From: JBFWUW01 sp050247075
GTDB lineage: Bacteria > Planctomycetota > Planctomycetia > Pirellulales > JBFWUW01
Length of the DNA: 55,399 nt
NCBI GenBank assembly: GCA_050247075.1
Contig: JBFWUW010000050.1
Location: 1 to 55,399, forward strand
Reading direction: 5' to 3'
Part shown: positions 8,984 to 17,349 of the stretch, in pieces
Position numbering within the stretch: position 1 is the first letter of the stretch
Layout of the letters: each line of letters opens with the position of its first letter
Translations under genes and position numbers: made by a program
The notes under the pieces: model-generated
The model's input: only the letters and a program-made list of their open reading frames with translations
Database searches by the model: none
What the model was told of the DNA's origin: nothing

Positions 8984-9352
8984 ATGGAAAACGTCATTCA
9001 AGACCGCGAAATTACCATCATCGAACTGGACCGCAACTACGACTCGCTCGACGACGCCCCGTTGACACGGCTGCAGAACGTGCTGAACGATGCCGTCGGC
9101 GCAGGTGGAAAAGCAGTCAGCCTGCTGATTGATATGTCGCGGACGACCACGATTAACTCCAGCTTTATCGGCATGTTGTTTGCCACCGGCAAACAACTCA
9201 AGACGAACGGCGGGCAACTATCGCTGTGCGCCGCTGATGCTTTTTGCTCCGACGTGATGCGCGTGGTACGGCTGAACCAGATGTTCAATACCTACCCCAC
9301 TCGCGACGAAGCGCTCGATGCCATGCATGGCGGTGCCACGTCGGCGGGCTGA
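8984..9352 (+). CDS. STAS-domain protein, anti-sigma antagonist-like (copy 2)
   Basis: A 122-residue STAS domain protein with an ATG start, 56 bases downstream of a paralogue of identical length. The core LLIDMSRTTTINSSFIGML has a serine pair where SpoIIAA-like proteins are phosphorylated. The C-terminal helix ends MFNTYPTRDEALDAM, which matches RVFKVWPSREDAI of the first copy. No kinase or phosphatase lies adjacent, so the partner must be encoded elsewhere. The pair looks like a local duplication that has diverged well beyond recent copying. Confidence 0.88.
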   Translation: MENVIQDREITIIELDRNYDSLDDAPLTRLQNVLNDAVGAGGKAVSLLIDMSRTTTINSSFIGMLFATGKQLKTNGGQLSLCAADAFCSDVMRVVRLNQMFNTYPTRDEALDAMHGGATSAG

Positions 9353-9669
9353 AAAACCGCGAACGATGATATTCCAATGTCGCTTCGTGGTGCTGCGAGT
9401 TCCGCGGATTTAGCGGCCGCAACTGCCTCTAGACCGCGCTGCGGCCGCAGAATGGTTGGCTGTTTCGGCTGCTAGCTCCGTACCCATGGTATCCTTGCCT
9501 CTGTTCGTTTGATCGGGGCCGAGTCGTGGCACGCTTTCTGCTTACTGTCACTGCATGAGCTTCGAGTGTCTGGTACCCAGGCATTAAGCGGGCGACAAAC
9601 CAGGCGGTCCACGTTATCCTGAATCGATCAGGAACAGGTTTTTTCCGCCTGGCCATTGGACAATCAACA
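9353..9669. other. Intergenic region with GC-rich hairpin
   Basis: No convincing gene. A nine-base inverted repeat, GCGGCCGCA (9413-9421) and TGCGGCCGC (9440-9448), follows the STAS pair and could terminate its transcript, though there is no T-tract. A minus-strand frame (9429-9656) was judged spurious. Confidence 0.4.
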
Positions 9670-9900
9670 ATGCCACTCTACGAATATAACTGCGAGAACT
9701 GCGGGCAGCCGTTTGAAGTGCTGGTGCGATGCGGCGAACAGCCCGAGTGCCCCGCCTGCGGCGGCAAGAAGCTGCAAAAGCTGCTCAGCGTGCCGGCCGC
9801 CCACACGGGCGGCACCAAGGAAATGCTGCCGGTCTGCAACCCGCCCGCGGCGGGAGGATGCGGCGCGCCGTGGTGTGGGCAAGGAAGTTGTGATTCGTAA
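9670..9900 (+). CDS. FmdB-type zinc ribbon protein
   Basis: A 76-residue zinc ribbon of the FmdB putative regulatory family. The start MPLYEYNCENCGQPFE is characteristic, followed by PECPACGG to complete the CxxC...CxxC zinc site. The C-terminal tail has additional cysteines (VCNPP, GGCGAPWCGQGSC) that could bind a second metal. The role of the family is not firmly established; regulators and assembly factors have both been suggested. It is a single gene preceded by about 300 bases of non-coding DNA. Confidence 0.9.
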   Translation: MPLYEYNCENCGQPFEVLVRCGEQPECPACGGKKLQKLLSVPAAHTGGTKEMLPVCNPPAAGGCGAPWCGQGSCDS

Positions 9901-10036
9901 GCAGGCCGCATAAGCCTTGCTGGCGGCCTGGGAAACCTAGTGGCTGGGGTTTGCTTGCCGCCGAGCCAACACGCATAATTCGGGGGGCGGCATAATCACC
10001 AAATACCAACTTTCCTCCCTGCCAGGTGTGATCTCC

Positions 10037-11143
10037 ATGAAACCTGTTCGCTTCTTGATGATCGGTGGATTCTTGGGAGCCGGCAAGACGACCGCCATTG
10101 GCCGGCTGGCCCGGCACTTTACCGACGCCGGCCAGCGGGTCGGCCTGGTGACCAACGACCAGGCGTTTGATCTGGTTGATACCGAGAACCTGCGTTCGCA
10201 AGGCTTTCAGGTGGGGGAAGTCACGGGAGCCTGTTTCTGCTGTAAATTCAACGACCTGGTCTCCACCGCCGAAAAGCTTTCGGCCGAGGACGCTCCCGAT
10301 ATCATCATCGCCGAACCGGTCGGCAGTTGCACCGACCTGGTGGCCACCGTGGTCGAACCCCTCAAGCACCTCTACGGCGAGCAATACGAAACTGCCCCCT
10401 TTGCCGTGCTGCTCAAACCCGAGCACGGGCTGAAAATTCTGGCGGACGAAGGCGATTTGGGGTTTTCGCCCAAGGCGGCCTACATCTTTCTCAAGCAGTT
10501 GGAAGAGGCGCAAGTGATCGTGGTCAACAAGACCGACAAGCTTTCGCCAGCGGAACGCCAGCGGCTAATCTCCCTCGTCCAGCAAAAATTCCCAGGCAAA
10601 CAAGTTTTGGCCGTTAGTGCCCGCACCGGCGACGGTTTCGACCAACTCGTTCAGGCGGTCAGCCAGACGGCCGAACCGCGGTCAGCCAGCATGGAAGTTG
10701 ACTACGATGTTTACGCCGAGGGTGAGGCCGAACTTGGCTGGTTGAATTGCACGGTTGGCCTGCGGCCCTTGGAAGCCTCTCAGCCGCGGCCGTTTGCCCT
10801 GGATGATGTGGTGCTCGACCTGGTCCGCCAATTGCGAGAAAGCCTGGCCGAGCAAAACGCGGAACCGGCCCATCTGAAGGTCTTGGGCGTGGCCGATGGC
10901 GAATCGGCCATTGCCAACCTGGTGGGCTCTGGCGTGGCCGCCGAACTATCGCTGTCATCGTCGGCCCAGGCCACGTCGGCGCAGCTTGTTGTCAACGCCC
11001 GCGTGGCGATCGATCCGGAGGTTCTTACACGGATCATCGAAAGCGAAGTCGCCGCGCTGGCCGCCGATCGCGGGCTATCTTCAGAAATCTCACACATGCA
11101 ATCGTTCCGCCCCGGCCGCCCAATGCCGACGCATCGGATGTAA
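10037..11143 (+). CDS. CobW/COG0523-family GTPase
   Basis: Metal-centre chaperone GTPase of the CobW/COG0523 group, 368 residues from the ATG at 10037 (a GTG at 10028 is in frame). Walker A is GGFLGAGKTT (10-19); the family metal-binding motif is GACFCCK with cysteines at 66, 68 and 69, and the guanine-specificity motif is NKTD (164-167). The C-terminal region from about residue 225 differs from the usual CobW_C domain in appearance. Family members deliver zinc, cobalt or other metals to client enzymes. The SDR gene starts ten bases downstream, which suggests co-transcription, but no direct client is evident. Confidence 0.93.
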   Translation: MKPVRFLMIGGFLGAGKTTAIGRLARHFTDAGQRVGLVTNDQAFDLVDTENLRSQGFQVGEVTGACFCCKFNDLVSTAEKLSAEDAPDIIIAEPVGSCTDLVATVVEPLKHLYGEQYETAPFAVLLKPEHGLKILADEGDLGFSPKAAYIFLKQLEEAQVIVVNKTDKLSPAERQRLISLVQQKFPGKQVLAVSARTGDGFDQLVQAVSQTAEPRSASMEVDYDVYAEGEAELGWLNCTVGLRPLEASQPRPFALDDVVLDLVRQLRESLAEQNAEPAHLKVLGVADGESAIANLVGSGVAAELSLSSSAQATSAQLVVNARVAIDPEVLTRIIESEVAALAADRGLSSEISHMQSFRPGRPMPTHRM

Positions 11144-11153
11144 GGAATCACTC

Positions 11154-12044
11154 ATGCCGTTAATGCTTCCCGCGGATTCCTTTCGTGGCCGCACGGTGGT
11201 TGTTACCGGGGGAGGGACCGGCTTGGGGCGCTCGATGGGCGAGGCCCTGCTGCGGCTAGGGGCCAATCTGGTGATTTGCGGCCGCCGTGAGGACGTCCTC
11301 ACCACCGCCGCGGAGGAAATGCAACAAGCAACAAACGGACAGGTCTTGGCGGTGCGGTGCGATGTCCGCGAGCCGGCCCAGGTGGAAGCCTTGCTGGCCG
11401 CCGCTTGCCAGCGGTTTGGCACTCCGCATGGCTGGGTCAACAATGCCGCTGGCAACTTCATCAGCCCCACCGAACGGCTGAGCTACAACGCCTTCAATTC
11501 CGTGGTCGATATCGTGCTGCGCGGCAGTTACAACTGTACCCTGGCCTGCGGCAAACACTGGATTGCCGAGAATTCTGGCGGCGTATTCCTGAATATCGTC
11601 ACCACTTATGCCTGGACGGGGTCGGGCTATGTCGTCCCTTCCGCCACGGCCAAGGCAGGCGTATTGGCGCTGACCCGGTCGTTGGCCAGCGAGTGGGGCA
11701 AATACCGCATCCGCAGCAATGCCATTGCGCCGGGCCCCTTCCCCACGGAGGGGGCCTGGTCGCGGCTGATGCCTCAAGAATTGCAGCCGGTCATGGACCC
11801 CGCCGTGCGGATACCGTTGGGGCGGGTGGGGCAGCACGAGGAACTGGCCAATCTGGCGACTTATCTGCTTTCGGACTTTAGCGGCTACATCAACGGCGAC
11901 TGCATCACCATCGACGGCGGCGAGTGGCTGCGCGGGGCGGGCCAATTCAATCCGCTAGAGGCCGTGACGCCGGGGCAATGGGATCTGCTGCAAAGTCGCA
12001 TGAAGCCCGCGGCAAAGCCGGCCGCCCGGCCCGCATCGGATTAA
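11154..12044 (+). CDS. SDR oxidoreductase, 2,4-dienoyl-CoA reductase-like
   Basis: A 296-residue short-chain dehydrogenase. The open frame runs upstream to 10896 inside the GTPase gene, but the ATG at 11154 is preceded by AAGGA and starts the family fold. The NADP site is VTGGGTGLGRSMGEALL (about residues 17-33), and the NAA motif is VNNAAGNF. The active-site region TTYAWTGSGYVVPSATAKAG has the arrangement known for 2,4-dienoyl-CoA reductases such as human DECR1, where the tyrosine sits upstream of a serine/lysine pair instead of in a YxxxK motif. It likely handles an unsaturated acyl-CoA, but the exact substrate is inferred. Confidence 0.9.
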   Translation: MPLMLPADSFRGRTVVVTGGGTGLGRSMGEALLRLGANLVICGRREDVLTTAAEEMQQATNGQVLAVRCDVREPAQVEALLAAACQRFGTPHGWVNNAAGNFISPTERLSYNAFNSVVDIVLRGSYNCTLACGKHWIAENSGGVFLNIVTTYAWTGSGYVVPSATAKAGVLALTRSLASEWGKYRIRSNAIAPGPFPTEGAWSRLMPQELQPVMDPAVRIPLGRVGQHEELANLATYLLSDFSGYINGDCITIDGGEWLRGAGQFNPLEAVTPGQWDLLQSRMKPAAKPAARPASD

Positions 12045-12426
12045 ACTTCCGACATTTTTCGCACAATTTCGGCACACTTGGCGTATAGTAGGCAGGATTG
12101 AAATCGACTCAGGGACCGTTCGATAAGGAATCCCAGAAATTTTGGCAATGAGGCTACTTGACGGACTGCCTTGCATTCGTACAATGCTGTGCTTTCAGAT
12201 TTAGCGTCAACCCGCCTGGTCTAAAACCCACCTGACCAAACTACTTGTGACGCTTGCCGCGGACGCCAAGAGGGCAGCCGCTTCGCCCGCAAGGCGAGAG
12301 TATTGCTGATCGTCCGGACCAGGATGGGTCCCCGGTCTACCTGGATTGCCATCGTAATGCCGGCCCATTTGGGGCCTGTTCTGTCGTATTTTTTTACTGT
12401 CGGCTTGTTGGAGGGAGAAGTAACTG
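12045..12426. other. Intergenic region before a small gene
   Basis: No gene is supported in these 382 bases. The right end holds a strong ribosome-binding site (GGAGGGAG, 12410-12417) for the small gene at 12427, and the left part contains a TATAGT at about 12084 that could be a -10 box. Long minus-strand frames covering the region lack start signals. Confidence 0.5.
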
Positions 12427-12642
12427 ATGCGAAACGTGTTTGAGGCGATTCTAGAGTTCGGCCACGATGAGGATTTTGCCCCGTCCGAGGACGGCAATTT
12501 CCGCGCGACCGAAGCTCCCGCCGGATCGCCGGAAAAGTTGGATGAATTGGCCCGCCGGATTGCCATGGGGCTGCCTCTGTGGCACCCTGAGGACCGTTCG
12601 GACTACAGCGGCCTGACCGGAGCTGTTCGCCCCCGCGAATAA
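12427..12642 (+). CDS. Small acidic hypothetical protein (71 aa)
   Basis: A 71-residue protein with a very good ribosome-binding site (GGAGGGAG nine bases before the ATG) and a terminator-like hairpin just after its stop, so the gene looks real. It is acidic and soluble, without a signal peptide; a helix is likely around KLDELARRIAMGLPLW. I do not recognise the family. It stands as a monocistronic unit between the SDR gene and the converging WD40 gene. Confidence 0.75.
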   Translation: MRNVFEAILEFGHDEDFAPSEDGNFRATEAPAGSPEKLDELARRIAMGLPLWHPEDRSDYSGLTGAVRPRE

Positions 12643-12657
12643 GGCAGGGGACCGACT

Positions 12658-12679
12658 CAGGCCGCCTCCATGCGGCCTG
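12658..12679 (+). terminator. Stem-loop terminator after the 71-aa gene
   Basis: Perfect eight-base stem CAGGCCGC/GCGGCCTG with a six-base loop, 16 bases after the stop codon, followed by CTTTGCTTTC. The T-tract is interrupted, so strength is uncertain. Confidence 0.55.
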
Positions 12680-12697
12680 CTTTGCTTTCAGAAACAT

Positions 12698-12737
12698 AAC
12701 AGGCCGAGCAGCCCTATCAGCAGGGCCTCGGCCTGTT
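12698..12737. terminator. Second, longer stem-loop between convergent genes
   Basis: Eleven-base perfect stem AACAGGCCGAG (12698-12708) with CTCGGCCTGTT (12727-12737), extended by an inner GCCCT/AGGGC pair. It lies between the plus-strand small gene and the minus-strand WD40 gene and could block transcription from either side. Tails are weakly T-rich on both strands. Confidence 0.5.
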
Positions 12738-12979
12738 TCGTTGGCGGGCAGCAAAACCGAGACATGGGCCGCAGCCGAAGCGTGGACTTTATCCACGAAA
12801 GGCACGGCGTGGACGATTGCGTTTCGTACGGCCAATGAGCCCAGGCCGACCAACGGGAAGGCCGAAAGCTATGCAATTTGAAGCGTTTGCCAAGGATCAT
12901 TTTCCAAACGAACCGCTATAAGGTCCACGCTACGGCCGGCTATACCAATGCGTGAGCCAATTTCTGGCCGACCGCGTAG

Positions 12980-14719
12980 TTACTGGCCGGTCGCCGGCAA
13001 TGCGGCCAGTTCGGCCGCCAACTGGTTGGCGGCTTCTTGGGCGGCCGTGGCCGCTTGGGTCAGGGTGGCGACAGCGGCGGCCTTTTCGCTAGCCGCCTGG
13101 TCGGCGGCAGCCTGTTCACCCGCCAGTTTGTCCGCCTCGGCCTTGTCGGCCTCGGCCTGGCTAGCGGCGAATTTTTCAGCGGCAGCCTTGGCCGCCTCGG
13201 CCTTTTGAGCGGCAGCCTGCTGTAAGGCGGTCAGTTCGGCGGTACCAGCCTGTGCCAGTTGGGCCGCGGCGGCGGCGTTGGCGGCGGCGGCTTGCGAAGC
13301 CATCTCCAAGGTCGGCGGATTTGGCGGCAGATTTCCCACTAGTTTGCCATCGGCCGAGTCCCACAGGCGGACTTCACCCGACCAATCGCCAGCGGCCACG
13401 CGGGCACCATCGTGGGTAAAGACGACTTCCAAACCCAGGTCGTTCATGGCGTCGAAGGCCCGTTGGGCCGCGCCGTTTTCGTCAAAGATCTTGGCCTGGC
13501 GGTCGCGACCGATACTGACCAGGCGGCCATCGCGGCCGTATTCGATCGAGGCACACCCGCCGCCGTGGCCGGCCCAGCTCTTGATCTGGCTGCCGTTGTT
13601 CATTTCCCACAGGCGAATGGTGCCATCCTCGCTGCAACTTGCCAAGACATTGGAGTCGATTCGCCAACTCACGTCGTTAATGGCGCCGGTATGGCCTTTC
13701 AAGTTTTGGTATTCGCGGCCGGTGTCGGCCTCCCAGACGAACATGCCGCCGTTGCGGTCGGCCGTGGCCAGTAGCACGCCATCGGGGCTGAACTCCAGGG
13801 AGTAGACCCAGTCCGTGTGTTTACGAATCTCTTGGACCAGCGAACCGTCCGCCGTGGAATAAACGCGGACGACCTTGCCCGCCCCGCCCAGGGCAATCAA
13901 GGTATTGTTGTCGTTGATATCAGCCGCCAAGACGGAATCGAGTTCGTCGCCGACCTGAATGATACGCGTGCCGGTCTTGACGTCGTAAACGGCCACCAGC
14001 CCTTGCGAGGCGTTACGGCCGCCCCCCGCCAGCAACAGCGATCCACCGCGGCTGAACTTGAGCACCTGGGGCACGCCTTCGGGGAAGGGAAGCACACCGA
14101 GGAATTCCGTCGTGTCGGAATTGTACAGCGATATTTGCCGCTGGCCCGCTACGGCGACCAACGGAGCCCAAGGGCTGGCCGCAATCGCCGTCACAGCCGC
14201 GGCCCGCGGCGTATAGACCACGGGTTGCCGCGACAGCTTCTCCGGCATGGGGGGAGGGCCTTCGGGCCGTTGTCCGCCCGTGGAAGGAGCCATCTCCATT
14301 TTAGGCTTGTTTGAGGCCTTGGCGGTCGAGCCGCTGTTTTCCAGTGCGCCCCCTTCAATCCACTTGCGGATCGTTTCCAGTTTGGCCGCCGCCACCATGT
14401 CTTGCTCGGGGGGCATTTCGGGCGTGTCTTTGTGGGCCATCAGCAGATATAGCCGCGAACCATCGGGGTTGCCCGGCTCAATCACTTCGCCGCTGGCACC
14501 GCCCCGCATCATGGCGGCATAGCTGTCAATAACCAGATCGCTTTTGGCCTTGTCCTGATTGTGGCAAGAAAAGCAATGCTCGCGAAAGATCGGGCGGACA
14601 TGCTCCTCGTAGGTAACCTTGGCCGCGGCCGGAGGGGCTTCTTGGGATAGGGCCGCCTGGCTAGGGACAACACCCCACAAGCCAGCCAACAGACCGATAC
14701 GGCAAAGCATGCGGACCAT
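12980..14719 (-). CDS. Secreted haem-binding WD40 protein with Ala-rich coil
   Basis: About 579 residues. The start at 14719 has GGGAG ten bases upstream and leads straight into a signal peptide (MVRMLCRIGLLAGLWGVV); ATGs at 14749 and 14824 are alternatives. Order: planctomycete cytochrome C domain (PSCyt1) with CFSCH (cysteines about 49 and 52) and a methionine in TPEMPPEQ; a Pro/Gln linker; a run of WD40 repeats (WVYSLEFSPDG, GAINDVSWRID and VFTHDG segments) forming a propeller; then roughly 90 residues of Ala/Glu/Lys/Gln-rich coiled coil. It is the last gene of the DUF1501-PPC-DUF1549 cluster and is probably an exported haem protein with a protein-interaction propeller. Confidence 0.9.
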   Translation of the reverse strand: MVRMLCRIGLLAGLWGVVPSQAALSQEAPPAAAKVTYEEHVRPIFREHCFSCHNQDKAKSDLVIDSYAAMMRGGASGEVIEPGNPDGSRLYLLMAHKDTPEMPPEQDMVAAAKLETIRKWIEGGALENSGSTAKASNKPKMEMAPSTGGQRPEGPPPMPEKLSRQPVVYTPRAAAVTAIAASPWAPLVAVAGQRQISLYNSDTTEFLGVLPFPEGVPQVLKFSRGGSLLLAGGGRNASQGLVAVYDVKTGTRIIQVGDELDSVLAADINDNNTLIALGGAGKVVRVYSTADGSLVQEIRKHTDWVYSLEFSPDGVLLATADRNGGMFVWEADTGREYQNLKGHTGAINDVSWRIDSNVLASCSEDGTIRLWEMNNGSQIKSWAGHGGGCASIEYGRDGRLVSIGRDRQAKIFDENGAAQRAFDAMNDLGLEVVFTHDGARVAAGDWSGEVRLWDSADGKLVGNLPPNPPTLEMASQAAAANAAAAAQLAQAGTAELTALQQAAAQKAEAAKAAAEKFAASQAEADKAEADKLAGEQAAADQAASEKAAAVATLTQAATAAQEAANQLAAELAALPATGQ

Positions 14720-14836
14720 GCGACGAATACTCCCGGTATGTGCTAACATTTCTTGCTCGTTGGCTGCCAATTCATGAGGTTTTAGGAGCCGATGGAATCG
14801 CAATTGACACTCGGCAATCGGCACTGGACATTTCCC

Positions 14837-17272
14837 TTAGTGGTTGAACAAAAACTCTCGCGAGTTCAACAGCGCCCAAAAGACATCTTCCAGAACCTTG
14901 GCCGGCTCCGGATCGGCCGCTAGCAGTCCATTGAATTTTTCCATCTCTTGCGTGCTAGGCTGGCGAGACAGCGTCCGCAAGTAAAGCTGCTCAATCACTT
15001 GCGGCGGGGTCATGCCGGCCGCCGTCAGTTTTTGCAGGACGCCACCAGCGCGAATCTTGCCTTCGGCCGTTTCGCCGTTGATCAGGTGGAGTGCTTGCGA
15101 CAGGGTTGGCTCTGTCTTGACATCAGCCGCGCAGACCGTGTCGCGTGGAGCCCGGCCAAACGTGTTCAAGAAGTAGGTGGAATTCGCCCCATCGGCAATC
15201 TGCACGGCCCGCGAACCGAGCGGCAAACCGGCAAATTTGTCTTTGGTTTCGGTGACTTGCGAGACGCAATCCAGCAAGCTCTCCGACCGCAACCGGCGAA
15301 TTCGCCCGTGGGCGAAGTTCTTTTCATCACTTTCGTTGCTGGCGTTTCGCTGCGTCGCCCGTTGATAGGCGTTGGAGTTACAGATATCGCGGCAAAGCTG
15401 TTTGAAGTCATAGTTATACGAGGTGAACTTTTCACCCAGCGCTTCAAACAACTCGGGGTTGCTGGGCGGATTGCTGACGCGGATATCGTCAATCGGTTCG
15501 ACAATGCCAATCCCAAAGAAGTGGGACCAGACGCGGTTAGCCACGCTGGTGGCAAAGTACGGGTTCTCAGGCGAGGCCAGCCATTTGGCCAGAATCACAC
15601 GGCGGTCCTTGCCCGCGGTATCCGGTGATTCGCCGCCAAGAAACTTCGGTGGCATGGCGCGGCCGCCGACGGGGTGGGCCACTTCGCCGCCGCCGGAGTT
15701 GAAGACCACCGTTTCGCGATAGTCCTCTCCCTGCTTGCGGCCAATCTGCGAAAAGAACGCCGCGAAGCTGTAGTAATCATCCATCGTCCAACGGTCGAAC
15801 GGATGGTTGTGGCATTGCGCACATTGCGTCCGCATGCCCATGAAGACCTGGGCTACGTTTTCCGATGTCTTCAGCGTATCGCGCTCGATCTGATAGTAGT
15901 TCGTCGGGGGGTTCTTGAAGGTGCCGCCATTGGCCCCCAGCAATTCCTGGACGATCTGGTTGAGGGGGACGTTCCGCGAGATTTTGTCGGTCAGCCAGTT
16001 GGAGTAAAGAAAGATCGACTTGCCAGAAACCTGGTTTGTCGAGCGGACCATCAGCAATTCGGCCCACTTCATGGCCCAGATTTCAGAGAACTCCTTGCGG
16101 TCCAACAAGACATCAATCAGCTTGGTTCGCTTGGCTGGATCGGTGTCGGACAGAAATGCGTTGTACTCTTCAACCGTCGGCAGCAAGCCCGTGATATCGA
16201 TGGTGACCCGGCGGATGAAGGCTTCATCGGTGCAGATATCACTGGGCAAAATGCGGAGCTTACGAAGCTTGGCGTCAACCAGTTCGTCGATGTAGTTGAC
16301 GGCTTTCGACTCTGGCGCGGTGTATTGCAAGTCCTTCGGCAACACCAAAGCCTGGCTGCCGGTAGTGTGCGTCGAAAAACGGGCCATGACAAAGGCTTCA
16401 CCCCGAGCGCCAGCGGTCACCAGGCCGTCGCCGTTGATCGGTGCCGAGTTGTCGTTGTTCGTCAGAAACAGCGCCAAATTGGTAACATCGCGATCGGTTC
16501 CATCGGAATACTTGGCGCGGGCAATCATCCGCTGGCTGGCCCCTTCCCCTTCCAAGACGATCTGCTTGGGGAAAAGTTCCAGACTGGTGCAAACGGGAAC
16601 CTCACCCTGGTCCAGCGGTGAACCCGCCTCCAGCCAGCGCATCAACGTGGCATAGTATTCGGTCGATTTGTCGAACCGCTTGCCGCCAGTGTGCGGCACG
16701 CTGCCGTCGACTTTTTCCATCAACAGGCTCTCGGCCGGAATCGCCAAATTGATCCGCCGTGCAGGGATCTCCCGCGTCAGCCGGAAATGGTCGCCATCGG
16801 GATCGTAACCAAACAACGAGAGCCGGAAGCCATCCTTGCCGCGGGCGGCACCGTGGCAACTCCCCGTATTGCAGCCGGCCCGCATGAAGATGGGCATCAC
16901 ATCCAGCTTAAAGCTGATCGGCCGATCAACCGTGCAGTCTTGCACGACCACCGGTATCGCCACCATCTGGCCTTGATGCTCAATCTGCATCGTCGTCTGG
17001 CCGTCCGTCACCGGAAACAGCACGTTCCCTTCCACGCGGACCAGATCGGCCTGGGCAAAGGAAATCTTGGCCTCGGCGGTCACGTCGAGCGTGACCCCGT
17101 CGGGCCGGGTGGCCACGACAATATACGATTGCCGATCGCGGCTGGTATTAAGGTGGACATCGGGTGGAAACACCTCGATTTTGGCCAGTTCTTGCGCCTG
17201 GGCCGCTATCGACCAGGCTGCCGCCACGGCCAAAAACAGGATCCTACCCGACGCGATTGAAAAATGGTTCAC
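14837..17272 (-). CDS. DUF1549/DUF1553 protein with N-terminal haem motif
   Basis: An 811-residue exported planctomycete protein. The start is a GTG at 17272 with a very good AGAGGA just upstream; the signal peptide is MNHFSIASGRILFLAVAAAW. It has an Ig-like region (about 30-110), then GCNTGSCHGAARG with an unusual CxxxxCH spacing (Cys134, Cys139, His140), then DUF1549 (FIRRVTIDITGLLPTVEEY) with a normal CxxCH in TQCAQCHNHPFDRW, and C-terminal DUF1553 (SVANRVWSHFFGIGIVEPIDD). The family has no settled function. It lies between the PPC-protein gene and the WD40 gene in one transcription direction. Confidence 0.95.
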   Translation of the reverse strand: MNHFSIASGRILFLAVAAAWSIAAQAQELAKIEVFPPDVHLNTSRDRQSYIVVATRPDGVTLDVTAEAKISFAQADLVRVEGNVLFPVTDGQTTMQIEHQGQMVAIPVVVQDCTVDRPISFKLDVMPIFMRAGCNTGSCHGAARGKDGFRLSLFGYDPDGDHFRLTREIPARRINLAIPAESLLMEKVDGSVPHTGGKRFDKSTEYYATLMRWLEAGSPLDQGEVPVCTSLELFPKQIVLEGEGASQRMIARAKYSDGTDRDVTNLALFLTNNDNSAPINGDGLVTAGARGEAFVMARFSTHTTGSQALVLPKDLQYTAPESKAVNYIDELVDAKLRKLRILPSDICTDEAFIRRVTIDITGLLPTVEEYNAFLSDTDPAKRTKLIDVLLDRKEFSEIWAMKWAELLMVRSTNQVSGKSIFLYSNWLTDKISRNVPLNQIVQELLGANGGTFKNPPTNYYQIERDTLKTSENVAQVFMGMRTQCAQCHNHPFDRWTMDDYYSFAAFFSQIGRKQGEDYRETVVFNSGGGEVAHPVGGRAMPPKFLGGESPDTAGKDRRVILAKWLASPENPYFATSVANRVWSHFFGIGIVEPIDDIRVSNPPSNPELFEALGEKFTSYNYDFKQLCRDICNSNAYQRATQRNASNESDEKNFAHGRIRRLRSESLLDCVSQVTETKDKFAGLPLGSRAVQIADGANSTYFLNTFGRAPRDTVCAADVKTEPTLSQALHLINGETAEGKIRAGGVLQKLTAAGMTPPQVIEQLYLRTLSRQPSTQEMEKFNGLLAADPEPAKVLEDVFWALLNSREFLFNH

Positions 17273-17349
17273 GGTTTCCTCTCCACGATTGATGGACCAA
17301 TGTGTGCGGTCCGAATGGGCATTCTCTTAGAATAACTGAAAAAGCAGGG

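Noticed and set aside
12221..12853. 210-codon minus-strand frame
   Set aside because: Overlaps a well-supported plus-strand gene and two terminator hairpins; no ribosome-binding site, low-complexity product.
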